The notes under the pieces are model-generated. The model worked only from the letters and a program-made list of their open reading frames with translations, was not told the DNA's origin and made no database searches. Both the position numbers and the translations under genes were made by a program. A DNA stretch of 64,000 nt from Chamaelirium japonicum (taxonomy: Eukaryota > Streptophyta > Magnoliopsida > Liliales > Melanthiaceae): contig CANTAL010000002.1 in the NCBI GenBank assembly GCA_947650365.1, positions 1,619,501-1,683,500 on the forward strand, given 5' to 3'. Below, piece by piece: positions 1 through 12,623 of this stretch. Numbering within the stretch: position 1 is the stretch's first letter; each line of letters begins with the position of its first letter.

Positions 1-885
1 CAGAATAGATTGTGCGAATGGATTAGAATGGATCATACGATTGAGTAAGAAAGGATTGTACGATTGAATTAGAATGAATTAGAATGGATTCATTCGTGCG
101 AATGAATTAGAATGGATCATACGGTTGAGTAAGAATGGATTGTACGAATGAAATAGAATAGATCGTACGAATGAATTAGAATGGATCATGCAAATGAATT
201 AGAATTGATCGTACGAATGAATTAGAATAGATTGTGGGAATGAATTAGAATGGATCGTACGAATGAATTGGAATGGATACATTCGTGCGAATGAATTAGA
301 ATGGATCGTATGAATGAATTAGAGTGGATACATTCATACAAATGAATTAGAATGGATCGTACGAATGAATTAGAATGGATACATTCGTGCGAATGAATTA
401 GAATGGATCATATGAATGAATTAGAATGGATCGTGCGAATGAAGCAGAATAGATTATGCGAATGGATTAGAATGGATCATACGATTGAGTAAGAAAGGAT
501 TGTACGATTGAATTAGAATGAATTAGAATGGATTCATTCGTGCGAATGAATTAGAATGGATCATACGGTTGAGTAAGAATGGATTGTACGAATGAAATAG
601 AATAGATCGTACGAATGAATTAGAATGGATCATGCAAATGAATTAGAATTGATCGTATGAATGAATTAGAATAGATTGTGCGAATGAATTAAAATGGATC
701 GTATAAATGAATTAGAATGGATCGTATGAATGAATTAGAATGGATCGTGCGAATGAATTAAAATAGATCATATGAATGAAATAGAATGGATCGTATGAAT
801 TAGAATGGATCGTACGAATGAAATAAAATGGATTGTACGAATGAATTAGAATAGATTGTGCGAATGGATTAGAATGGATCATACG
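1..885 (+). repeat. 444-bp tandem duplication of satellite units
   Basis: The sequence at about 1-440 recurs at about 445-885, recognised by a shared unusual series: a unit with GATTGAGTAAG, then AAGGATTGTACGATTG, then a shortened GAATGAATTAG and GGATTCATTCGTGCG. The landmark AAGGATTGTA lies at 51 and again at 495. The two copies differ by scattered single bases. A third, partial relative of the landmark is near 895. Confidence 0.8.
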
Positions 886-1147
886 ATTGAGTAAGAAAGG
901 ATTGTACGAATGAAATAGAATAGATCGTACGAATGAATTAGAATGGATCGTATGAATGAATTAGAATGGATCGTTCGAATGAATTAGAATAGATTGTGCG
1001 AATGAATTAGAATGGATCGTACGAATGAATTAGAATGGATCGTGCGAATAAATTAGAATGGATCATATGAATGAATTAGAATGGATCATGTGAATGAATT
1101 AGAATATGGATCGTACGAAGGAATTAGAATGGATCGTACGAATGAAT

Positions 1148-1175
1148 TTGAATGTATCCTTTCTAATTCATTCGT
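1148..1175. repeat. Strand-switch junction type J3, first copy
   Basis: An F unit ending GAATGAATTT changes into R units through GAATGTATCCTTTC. Other copies near 18551, 38869 and 47243 carry TTCGAATG or TTCGGATG at the same place. Reverse-complement versions lie near 25412, 49285, 54210, 57445 and 59065. In most copies the turn sits on a GAATTC palindrome, formed where the 10-bp half of an F unit meets an R unit carrying the +5 ACATT insertion. Confidence 0.75.
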
Positions 1176-2780
1176 ACGATCCATTCTAATTCATTCGTAC
1201 GATCCATTCTAATTCATTCGTACGATCCATTCTAATTCATTCGCACGATCCATTCTAATTCATTCGCACGATCCATTCTAATTTATTCATACAATCCATT
1301 CTAATTCTTTTGCACGAATGTATCCATTCTAATTCATTCGTAAGATCCATTCTAATTCATTCGTACGATCCATTCTAATTCATTCGCACAATCCATTCTA
1401 ATTCATTCACACTCATACGATCCATTCTAATTCATTCGCACGAATGTATCCTTTCTAATTCATTCGTACGATCCATTCTAATTCATTCGCACAATCTATT
1501 CTAATTCATTCGAACGATCCATTCTAAGTCATTCGTACGATCTATTCTAATTCATTCGTACGATCCATTCTAATTCATTCGCACGATCCATTCTATTTCA
1601 TTCGTACGATCCATTCTAATTCATTCGCACGAATGTATCCATTTCAATTCATTCGTACGATCCATTCTAATTCATTCGCACAATCTATTCTAATTCATTC
1701 GTACGATCAATTCTAATTCATTCGCACATATCCATTCTAATTCAATTATACGATCCATTCTATTTCATTCGTACGATCCATTCTTACTCATTCGTACGAT
1801 CCATTCTAATTCATTCGTACGATCCATTCTAATTCATTCGTACGATCCATTCTAATTCATTCGCACAATCTATACGTTCCATTCTAATTCATTCGTAAGA
1901 TCCATTCTAATTCATTCGCACGATCCATTCTAATTCATTAATACGATCCAATCTAATTCATTCGTACGATCTATTCTAATCCATTCGTATTCATTCGCAC
2001 AATCTATTCTAATTCATTCATACGATCCATCCTAATTCATTCGCACGAATGTATCCATTCTAATTCATTCGTACAATCCATTCTATTTCATTCGTACGAT
2101 CCATTCTTACTCATTCGTACGATCCATTCTTACTCATTCGTACAAAGGAATTAGAATGGATCGTACGCAGGAATTAGAATGGTTTGTACGAAGGAATTAG
2201 AATGGATCGTACGAATGAATTAGAATGGATACATTCGTGCGAATGAATTAGAATGGATCGTACGAATGAGTAAGAATGGATCATACGAATGAAATAGAAT
2301 TGATCGTACGGATAAATTAGAATGGATCGTGCGAATGAATTAGAATGGATCGTACGAATGAGTAAGAATGGATCGTATGAATGAATTAGAATGGATCGTG
2401 CGAATAAATTAGAATGGATCGAACGAATGAATTAGAATGGATCATACGAATGAATTAGAATGGATCGTATGAATGAATTAGAATGGATCGTGCGAATGAA
2501 TTAGAATGGATTATATGAATGAAATAGAATGGATTGTACGAATGAGATAGAATGGATCGTACGAATGAATTAGAATGGATAATTCATGCGAATGAATTAG
2601 AATGGATCATACAAATGAATTAGAATGGATTCATTCGTGTGAATGAATTAGAATGAATCGTACGAATGAGTAAGAATGGATCGTACGAATGAATTAGAAT
2701 GGATTGAATTAGAATGAATCGTACGAATGAATTAGAATGGATCGTACGAATGAATTTGAATGGATCGTATGAATGAATTA

Positions 2781-2846
2781 GAATGGATTGAATTAGAATG
2801 AATCGTACGAATGAATTAGAATGAATCATACCGTACGAATGAATTA
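2781..2846 (+). repeat. 15+23+28-bp composite satellite marker (first F copy)
   Basis: Three unusual consecutive units: a 15-bp unit missing CGTACGAA (GAATGGATTGAATTA), a 23-bp unit beginning GAATGAAT instead of GAATGGAT, and a 28-bp unit containing CATACCGTACG. The 66-bp trio recurs in F orientation at about 8788, 13578, 16080, 38277, 42342, 42953, 43021, 52280 and 60270. It recurs in R orientation at about 34234, 36822, 41863, 42613, 56781, 58044, 58803, 61123 and 63673. It serves as a marker for tracing copying and inversion within the array. Confidence 0.85.
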
Positions 2847-3312
2847 GAATGGATCATATGAATGAATTAGAATGGATCGTATGAATGAATTAGAATGGAT
2901 CGTGCGAATAAATTAGAATGGATCGTACGAATGAATTAGAATGGATCGTACGAATGAATTAGTATGGATCGTACGAATGAATTAGAATGGATACATTCGT
3001 GCGAATGAATTAGAATGGATCATACGAATGAATTAGAGTTGATACATTCGTGTGAATGAATTAAAATGGATAATACGAATGAGTAAGAATGGATCGTAGA
3101 ATTAGAATGGATCGTATGAATGAATTAGAATGGATACATACGAATGAATTAGAATGGATCATCTGAATGAATTAGAATGGATCGTGCCAATGAATTAGAA
3201 TGGATCGTACGAATGAATTAGAATGGATCGTACGAATGAATTAGAATGGATCGTAGTAATGAATTAGAATGGATCCTACGAATGAATTAGAATAGATTGT
3301 GCGAATGAATTA

Positions 3313-3339
3313 GAATGGATCTGGATCGTGTATCCATTC
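3313..3339. repeat. Strand-switch junction type J1 (orientation b), first copy
   Basis: F units meet R units through GAATGGAT, an 11-nt loop CTGGATCGTGT, and ATCCATTC. The flanking units pair with each other, giving a potential long hairpin. The same loop is found in this orientation near 6684, 19513, 33535, 39866, 47405, 47876, 49887 and 55566. Its reverse complement (ACACGATCCAG) is found near 6240, 17555, 22233, 24383, 24528, 24901, 25045, 25240, 40322, 46585, 48648, 49108 and 53680. Confidence 0.9.
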
Positions 3340-5404
3340 TAATTCATTCGTACGACCCATTCTAATTCATTCGCACGATCCATTCTAATTCATTCGTACG
3401 ATCCATTCTAATTCATTCATACGATTCATTCTAATTCAATCCATTCTAATTCATTCGTACGATCGATTCTAATTCATTCATACGATCCATTCTAATTCAT
3501 TCGTATGATCTATTCTATTTCATTCGTACAATCCATTCTTACTCAATCGTATGATCCATTCTAATCCATTCGCACAATCTAGTCTAATTCATTCGTACGA
3601 TCCATTCTAATTCATTCGTCCGATCCATTCTAATTCATTCGCACAATCTATTCTAATTCATTCGTACGATCCATTCTAATTCATTCGCACGATCCATTCT
3701 AATTCATTCGTACGATCCATTCTAATTCATTCGCACAATCTATTCTAATTCATTCGTACGATCCATTCTAATTCATTCGCACGATCCATTCAAATTCATT
3801 CGCAGAATCTATTCTAATTCATTCGTACGATCCATTCTAATTCATTCGCACGATCCATTCTAATTCATTCATACGATCCATTCTATTTCATTCGTACGAT
3901 CCATTCTAATTCATTCGTACGATCCATTCTAATTCATTCGTACGATTCATTCTAATTCAATCCATTCTAATTCATTCGTACGATCCATTCTTACTCATTC
4001 GTACGATCCATTCTAATTCATTCGCACGAATGAAACCATTCTAATTCATTCGTATGATCCATTCTAATTCATTCGCATGAATGTATCCATTCAAATTCAT
4101 TCGTACAATCCATTCTAATTCATTCATATGATCCATTCTAATTCATTCGTATAATCTATTCTAATTCATTCGCACGAATGTATCCATTCTAATTCATTCG
4201 TACGATCCATTCTAATTCATTCGCACAATCTATTCTAATTCATTCATACGATCCATTCTAATTTATTCGCACGATCCATTCTAATTCATTCATACGATTC
4301 ATTCTAATTCGTAGAATGGATCGTACGAATGAATTAGAATGGATACATTCGTGCGAATGAATTAGAATGGATTGTACGAATAAATTAGAATGGATCGTAC
4401 GAATGAATTAGAATATGGATCGTACGAAGGAATTAGAATGGATCGTACGAATGAATTAGAATGGATACATTCGTGCGAAAGAATTAGAATAGATCGTATG
4501 AATGAATTAGAATGGATCGTACGAAGGAATTAGAATAGATCATACGAAGAAATTAGAATGGATCGTACGAATGAATTAGAACTGATTGTATGAATGAATT
4601 AGAATGGATCGTGTGAATGAATTAGAATGGATCGTATGAATGAATTAGAATAGATTGTGCGAATGAATTAGAATGGATCATACTAATGAAATAGAATGGA
4701 TCGTACGGATGAATTAGAATGGATCATGCGAATGAATTAGAATGGATCGTACGAATGAGTAAGAATGGATCGTATGAATGAATTAGAATGGATCGTGCGA
4801 ATGAATTAAAATTGGTCGTATGAATGAAATAGAATGGATCGTATGAATTAGAATGGATCGTACGAATGAAATAGAATGGATCGTACGAATGAATTAGAAT
4901 AGATTGTGCGAATGGATTAGAATGGATCATACGATTGAGTAAGAATGGATTGTACGAATGAAATAGAATAGATCGTACGAATGAATTAGAATGGATCGTA
5001 TGAATGAATTAGAATGGATCGTGCGAATGAATTAGAATGGATCGTACGAATGAATTAGAATGGATCGTATGAATGAATGAGAATGGATCGTACGAATGAA
5101 ATAGACTGGATTGTACAAATGAGATAGAATGGATCGTACGGATGAATTAGAATGGATACATTCATGCGAATGAATTAGAATGGATCATACGAATGAATTA
5201 GAATGGATTCATTCGTGCGAAAGAATTAGAATGGATCGTACGAATGAGTAAGAATGGATCGTACGAATGAATTAGAATGGATTGAATTAGAATGAATCGT
5301 ACGAATGAATTAGAATGGATCGTACGAATGAATTAGAATGGATCGTATGAATGAATTAGAATGGATCGTGCGAATGAATTAGAATGGATCGTACGAATGA
5401 AATA

Positions 5405-5432
5405 GAATGGATTCGCACGAATGTATCCATTC
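5405..5432. repeat. Strand-switch junction type J2 (orientation a), first copy
   Basis: F units meet R units through GAATGGAT, a 12-nt loop TCGCACGAATGT, and ATCCATTC. Further copies in this orientation start near 12616, 14063, 16284, 41574, 52967 and 59549, plus a one-base variant at 43225. The reverse-complement form (loop ACATTCGTGCGA) starts near 7644, 20759, 34851, 36659, 51620, 51837, 61012 and 63115, with a variant at 50901. Confidence 0.9.
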
Positions 5433-7797
5433 TAATTCATTCGTACGATCCATTCTAATTCATTCGTACGATCCATTCGTACGATCAATTCTATTTCATT
5501 CGTACGATCCATTCTAATTCATTCGCATGATCCATTCGCATTCACTCAAACGATCCATTCTAATTCATTCATATGATCCATTCTAATTCATTCGCACGAA
5601 TGTATCCATTCTATTTCATTCGTACGATCTATTCTAATTCATTCGTACGATCCATTCTAATTCATTCGCACAATCTATTCTAATTCATTAGTACGATCCA
5701 TTCTAATTCATTCGTACGATCCATTCTAATTCATTCGTACGATCCATTCTAATTCATTCGCACAATCTATTCTAATTCATTCAAACGATCCATTCTAATT
5801 CATTCGTACGATCCATTCTAATTCATTCGTACGATCTATTCTTTTTCATTCGTACAATCCATTCTTACTCAATCATATGATCCATTCTAATCCATTCGCA
5901 CAATCTACTCTAATTCGAATGGATCGTACGAATGAAATAGAATGGATTCGCACGAATGTATCTGAATGGATCGTACGAAGGAATTAGAATGGATCGTACG
6001 AAGGAATTAGAATGGATAGTACGAATAAATTAAAATGGATAGTACGAATGAATTAGAATGGATACTACGAATGAATTAGAATGGATCGTACGAATGAATT
6101 AGAGTGGATCATATGAATGAATTAGAATGGATCGTATGAATGAATTAAAATGGATCGTGCGAATGAATTAGAATGGATCGTGCGAATGAATTAGAATGGA
6201 TCGTACGAATGAATTAGAATGGGTCGTACGAATGAATTAGAATGGATACACGATCCAGATCCATTCTAATTCATTCGCACAATCTATTCTAATTCATTCG
6301 TAGGATCGTGCGAATGAATTAGAATGGATCGTGCGAATGAGTTAGAATGGATCGTACGAATGAATTAGAATGGATCGTACGAATGAATTAGAATGGATCG
6401 TACGAATGAATTAGAAAGGATACATTCGTACAAATGAATTAGAATGGATCGTACGAATGAATTAGAGTAGATACATTCGTACAAATGAATTAGAATGGAT
6501 CATACGAATGAATTAGTATGGATACATTCGTGCGAATGAAATAGAATAGATTCGTATGAATGAATTAGAATGGATCGTGCGAATGAATTAGAATGGATCG
6601 TACTTATGAATTAGAATGGGTCATACGAATGAAATAGAATGGATCGTACGAATGAATTAGAATGGATCGTGCGAATGAATTAGAATGGATCTGGATCGTG
6701 TATCCATTCTAATTCATTCGGACGACCCATTCTAATTCATTCGCACGATCCATTCTAATTCATTCGCACGATCCATTCTAATTCATTCATACGATCCATT
6801 CTAATTCATTTATATGATCCACTCTAATTCATTCGTATGATCCATTCTAATTCATTCGTAGTATCCATTCTAATTCATTCGTACTATCCATTCTAATTCA
6901 TTCGTACTATCCATTCTAATTCCTTCGTACGATCCATTCTAATTCCTTCGTACGATCCATTCGGATACATTCGTGCGAATCCATTCTATTTCATTCGTAC
7001 GATCCATTCGAATTAGAGTAGATTGTGCGAATGGATTAGAATGGATAATACGATTGAGTAAGAATGGATTGTACGAATGAAATAGAATAGATCGTACGAA
7101 TGAATTAGAATGGATCGTACGAATGAATTAGAATGGATCGTTCGAATGAATTAGAATAGATTGTGCGAATGATTTAGAATGGATCGTACGAATGAATTAG
7201 AATGGATCGTACGAATGAATTAGAATGGATCGTACGAATGAATTAGAATGGATCGTACTAATGAATTAGAAAATAGAATGGATCGTATGAATGAATTAGA
7301 ATAGATCGTGCGAATGAATTAGAATGGATCGTACGAATGAATTAGAATAGATTGTGCGAATGAATTAGAATGGATAGTGCGAATGAATTAGAATAGATCG
7401 TACGAATGAATTAGAATAGATTGTGCGAATGAATTAGAATGGATCGTACGAATGAATTAGAATGGATCATACGAATGAATTAGAATGGATCGTATGAATG
7501 AATTAGAATGGATCGTGCGAATGAATTAGAATGGATCGTACGAATGAATTAGAATAGATTGTGCGAATGAATAAGAATAGATCATACGAAGAAATTAGAA
7601 TGGATCGTACGAATGAATTAGAATGGATCGTATGAATGAATTAGAATGGATACATTCGTGCGAATCCATTCTATTTCATTCGTACGATCCATTCTAATTC
7701 ATTCGCACGATCCATTCTTACTCATTCGTACGATGCATTCTAATTCATTCATACGATCTATTCTAATTCATTCGTACGATCCATTCTAATTCAATCC

Positions 7798-10700
7798 ATG
7801 CGAATGAATACGAATGGATTAGAATGGATCGTACGAATAAATTAGATTGGATCAAATTAATGAATTAGAATGGATCGTGCGAATGAATTAGAATGGATCT
7901 TACGAATGAATTAGAATGGAACGTATAGATTGTGCGAATGAATTAGAATGGATCGTACGAATGAATTAGAATGGATCGTACGAATGAATTAGAACGGATC
8001 GTACGAATGAATTAGAATGGATCGTGCGAATGAATTAGAATGGATCGTGCGAATGAATTAGAATAGATCGTACGAATGAATTAGAATGGATCGTACGAAT
8101 GAATTAGAATGGATCGTACGAATGAATTAGAATGGATACATTCGTGCGAATGAATTAGAATGGATCGTATGAATGAATTAGAATCGATCGTACGAATGAA
8201 TTAGAATGGATTCGTGCGAATGAATTAGAATGGATCGTATGAATGAATTAGAGTGGATACATTCGTACAAATGGATTAGAATGGATCGTACGAATGAATT
8301 AGAATGGATACATTCGTGCGAATGAATTAGAATGGATCGTATGAATGAATTAGAATGGATTGTATGAATTAGAATGGATACCTTCGTGCAAATGAAATAG
8401 AATGGATCGTACGAATGAATTAGAGTAGATTGTGCGAATGGATTAGAATGGATCGTACGAAGGAATTAGAATGGATAGTACGAATGAATTAGAATGGATA
8501 CCTTCGTGCAAATGAATTAGAATGGATCGTACGAATGAGTAAGAATGGATCGTACGAATGAAATAGAATGGATCGTACGAATGAATTAGAATAGGTTCTG
8601 CGAATGGACTAAAATGGATCATACGATTGAGTAAGAATGGATTGTACGAATGAAATAGAATAGATCGTACGAATGAATTAGAATGGATCGTATGAATGAA
8701 TTAGAATGGATTGAATTAGAATGAATCGTACGAATGAATTAGAATGGATCGTACTAATGAATTAGAATGGATCGTACGAATGAATTAGAATGGATTGAAT
8801 TAGAATGAATCGTACGAATAAATTAGAATGAATCATACCGTACGAATGAATTAGTATGGATCATACGAAGGAATTAGAATGGATCGTGTGAATAAATTAG
8901 AATGGATCGTATGAATGAATTAGAATAGATCGTACGAATGAAATAGAATGGATCGTACGAATGAGTAAGAATGGATCGTGCGAATGAATTAGAATGGATC
9001 GTACGAATGAATTAGAATGGTTGGAACGAATGAATTAGAATGGATACATTCGTGCAAAAGAATTAGAATGGATTGTTTGAATGAATTAGAATGGATCGTG
9101 CGAATGAATTAGAATGGATCGTACGAATGAATTAGAATGGATACATTCGTGCGAAAGAATTAGAATAGATCGTATGAATGAATTAGAATGGATCGTATGA
9201 ATGAAATAGAATGGATCGTACGAATGAATTAGAATGGATCGTGCGAATGAATTAGAATGGATCGTACGAATGAATTAGAATAGATCGTACGAAGGAATTA
9301 GAATGGATCGTACGAATGAATTAGAATAGATCGTACGAATGAATTAGAATGGATACGAATGGATCGTACGAATGAGTAAGAATGGATCGTACGAATGAAA
9401 TATAATGGATCGTACGAATGAATTAGAATGGATTGAATTAGAATGAATCGTACGAATGAATTAGAATGTATCGTACGAATGAATTAGAATGGATCGTACG
9501 AATGAATTAGAATGGATTGAATTAGAATGGATCGTACGATAAGAATGGATCGTACGAATGAAATAGAATAGATTGTATGAATGAATTAGAATGGATCGTA
9601 CGATAAGAATGAATTAGAATGGATACGAATGGATCGTACGAATGAGTAAGAATGGATCGGACGAATGAGTAAGAATGGATCGTACGAATGAAATAGAATG
9701 GATTGTACGAATGAATTAGAATGGATACATTCGTGCGAATGAATTAGGATGGATCGTATGAATGAATTAGAATGGATCGTACGAATGAATTAGAATGGAT
9801 ACATTCGTGCGAATGAATTTGAATGGATCGTATGAATGAATTAGAATCAATCGTACGAATGAATTAGAATCGATCATGCGAATGAATTAGAATGGATCGT
9901 GCGAATGAATTAGAATGGATGGTATGAATGAATTAGAATGGATCGTATGAATGAAATAGAATAGATCGTACGAATGAATTAGAATGGATCGTGCGAATGA
10001 ATTAGAATGGATCGTACGAAAGAATTTGAATGGATCGTATGAAGGAATTAGAATGGATAGTACGAATGAATTAGAATGGATACCTTCGTGCAAATGAAAT
10101 AGAATGGATCGTACGAATGAATTAGAATGGTTCGTTTGAGTGAATGCGAATGGATCGTGCGAATAAATTAGAATGGATCGTATGAATGAATTAGAATAGA
10201 TCGTACGAATGAATTAGAATGGATCGTACGAATGAGTAAGAATGGATCGTGCGAATGAATTAGAATGGATCGTATGAATGAATTAGAATGGATCGAACGA
10301 ATGAATTAGAATGGATACATTCGTGCAAAAGAATTAGAATGGATTGTATGAATGAATTAGAATGGATCGTGCGAATAAATTAGAATGGATCGTACGAATG
10401 AATTAGAATGGATACATTCGTGCGAAAGAATTAGAATAGATCGTATGAATGAATTAGAATGGATCGTATGAATGAAATAGAATGCATCGTACGAATGAAT
10501 TAGAATGGATCATGCGAATGAATTAGAATGGATCGTACGAAGGAATTAGAATAGATCGTACGAATGAATTAGAATAGATCGTACGAATGAATTAGAATGG
10601 ATACGAATGGATCGTACGAATGAGTAAGAATGGATCGTACGAATGAAATAGAATGGATCGTACGAATGAATTAGAATGGATTGAATTAGAATGAATCGTA

Positions 10701-12623
10701 CGAATGAATTAGAATGTATCGTACGAATGAATTAGAATGGATCGTACGAATGAATTAGAATGGATTGAATTAGAATGGATCGTACGATAAGAATGGATCG
10801 TACGAATGAAATAGAATAGATTGTATGAATGAATTAGAATGGATCGTACGATAAGAATGAATTAGAATGGATACGAATGGATCATACGAATGAGTAAGAA
10901 TGGATCGTACGAATGAGTAAGAATGGATCGTACGAATGAAATAGAATGGATTGTACGAATGAATTAGAATGGATACATTCGTGCGAATGAATTAGGATGG
11001 ATCGTATGAATGAATTAGAATGGATCGTACGAATGAATTAGAATGGATACATTCGTGCGAATGAATTAGAATGGATCATATGAAAGAATTAGAATCAATC
11101 GTACGAATGAATTAGAATCGATCATGCGAATGAATTAGAATGGATCGTGCGAATGAATTAGAATGGATGGTATGAATGAATTAGAATGGATCGTATGAAT
11201 GAAATAGAATGGATCGTACGAATGAATTAGAATGGATCGTGCGAATGAATTAGAATGGATCGTATGAATGAATTTGAATGGATCGTATGAAGGAATTAGA
11301 ATGGATAGTACGAATGAATTAGAATGGATACCTTCGTGCAAATGAAATTGAATGGATCGTACGAATGAATTAGAATGGTTCGTTTGAGTGAATGCGAATG
11401 GATCGTGCGAATAAATTAGAATGGATCGTATGAATGAATTAGAATAGATCGTACGAATGAATTAGAATGGATCGTACGAATGAGTAAGAATGGATCGTGC
11501 GAATGAATTAGAATGGATCGTATGAATGAATTAGAATGGATCGAACGAATGAATTAGAATGGATACATTCGTGCAAAAGAATTAGAATGGATTGTATGAA
11601 TGAAATAGAATGGATCGTGCGAATAAATTAGAATGGATCGTACGAATGAATTAGAATGGATACATTCGTGCGAAAGAATTAGAATAGATCGTATGAATGA
11701 ATTAGATTGGATCGTATGAATGAAATAGAATGCATCGTACGAATGAATTAGAATGGATCATGCGAATGAATTAGAATGGATCGTACGAAGGAATTAGAAT
11801 AGATCGTACGAATGAATTAGAATAGATCGTACGAATGAATTAGAATGGATACGAATGGATCGTATGAATGAGTAAGAATGGATCGTACGAATGAAATAGA
11901 ATGGATCGTACGAATGAATTAGAATGGAATGAATTAGAATGAATCGTACGAATGAATTAGAATGGATCGTACGAATGAATTAGAATGGATCGTACGAATG
12001 AATTAGAATGGATTGAATTCGAATGGATCGTATGATAAGAATGGATCGTACGAATGAAATAGAATAGATCGTATGAATGAATTAGAATGGATCGTACTAT
12101 AAGAATGAATTAGAATGGATACGAATGGATCGTACGAATGAGTAAGAATGGATCGTACGAATTAAATAGAATGGATTGTACGAACGAATTAGAATGGATA
12201 CATTCGTGTGAATGAATTAGGATGGATCGTATGAATGAATTAGAATGGATCGTACGAATGAATTAGAATGGATACATTCGTGTGAATGAATTAGAATGGA
12301 TCGTATGAATGAATTAGAATCGATCGTACAAATGAATTAGAATGGATCATGCGAATGAATTAGAATGGATCGTGCGAATGAATTAGAATGGATCGTATGA
12401 ATGAAATAGAATGGATCGTACGAATGAATTAGAATGGATCGTGCGAATGAATTAGAATGGATCGTATGAATGAATTAGAATGGATCGTATGAAGGAATTA
12501 GAATGGATAGTATGAATGAATTAGAATGGATTGAACGAATGAATTAGAATGGATCGTACGAATGAGTAAGAATGGATCGTGCGAATGAATTAGAATGGAT
12601 CGTACGAATGAAATTGAATGGAT
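7798..12623 (+). repeat. Longest single-orientation satellite block
   Basis: About 4.8 kb of uninterrupted F units, the longest run without a strand switch in the window. It holds a three-copy higher-order repeat of about 1.25 kb. The block ends at a J2 turn at 12616-12643. Units include the 15-bp deleted form and the composite marker at 8788. The long open stretches of peptide in this block come from the satellite and do not indicate genes. Confidence 0.9.
8880..12520 (+). repeat. 1.25-kb higher-order repeat, three tandem copies
   Basis: The landmark CGTGCAAAAG occurs at 9051, 10322 and 11570, giving steps of 1,271 and 1,248 bp. The difference of 23 bp is exactly one basic unit. A second landmark, GGTATGAATG, at 9921 and 11169 again gives 1,248. 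Copies one and two share rare variants in the same order: GGTTCGTTTGAGTG, GATACGAATGG and AGATCGTACGAAGG. Copy three is shorter and more diverged towards its end near 12.5 kb. This is a clear higher-order organisation on top of the 23-bp unit. Confidence 0.85.

Larger units (their letters stand above)
1..7797. repeat. Satellite tile with alternating ~1-kb F and R blocks
   Basis: Orientation map (each edge good to about one unit): F 1-1158, R 1159-2138, F 2139-3320, R 3321-4311, F 4312-5412, R 5413-5915, F 5916-6247, R 6248-6303, F 6304-6691, R 6692-7010, F 7011-7651, R 7652-7797. The first five blocks are all close to 1 kb, then the spacing becomes irregular. The tile contains a 444-bp tandem duplication at its start and single-arm junction remnants near 5940 and 6953. 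Confidence 0.85.

Noticed and set aside
2620-2829. Reading frames of 60-95 codons in the satellite (also 4724-4930, 9887-10093, 11135-11341, 23738-23959, 37932-38153, 41576-41770, 56207-56395, 57212-57499, 59067-59252) with IHSNSF and SILIHSYDPF motifs
   Set aside because: Three 23-bp units make 69 bp, so a 23-residue periodic peptide appears wherever a GAAATA or GAGTAA variant unit happens to remove the stop that TTAG (CTAA) gives in one of the three phases. The frames stop at random and show no domain or expression signal.
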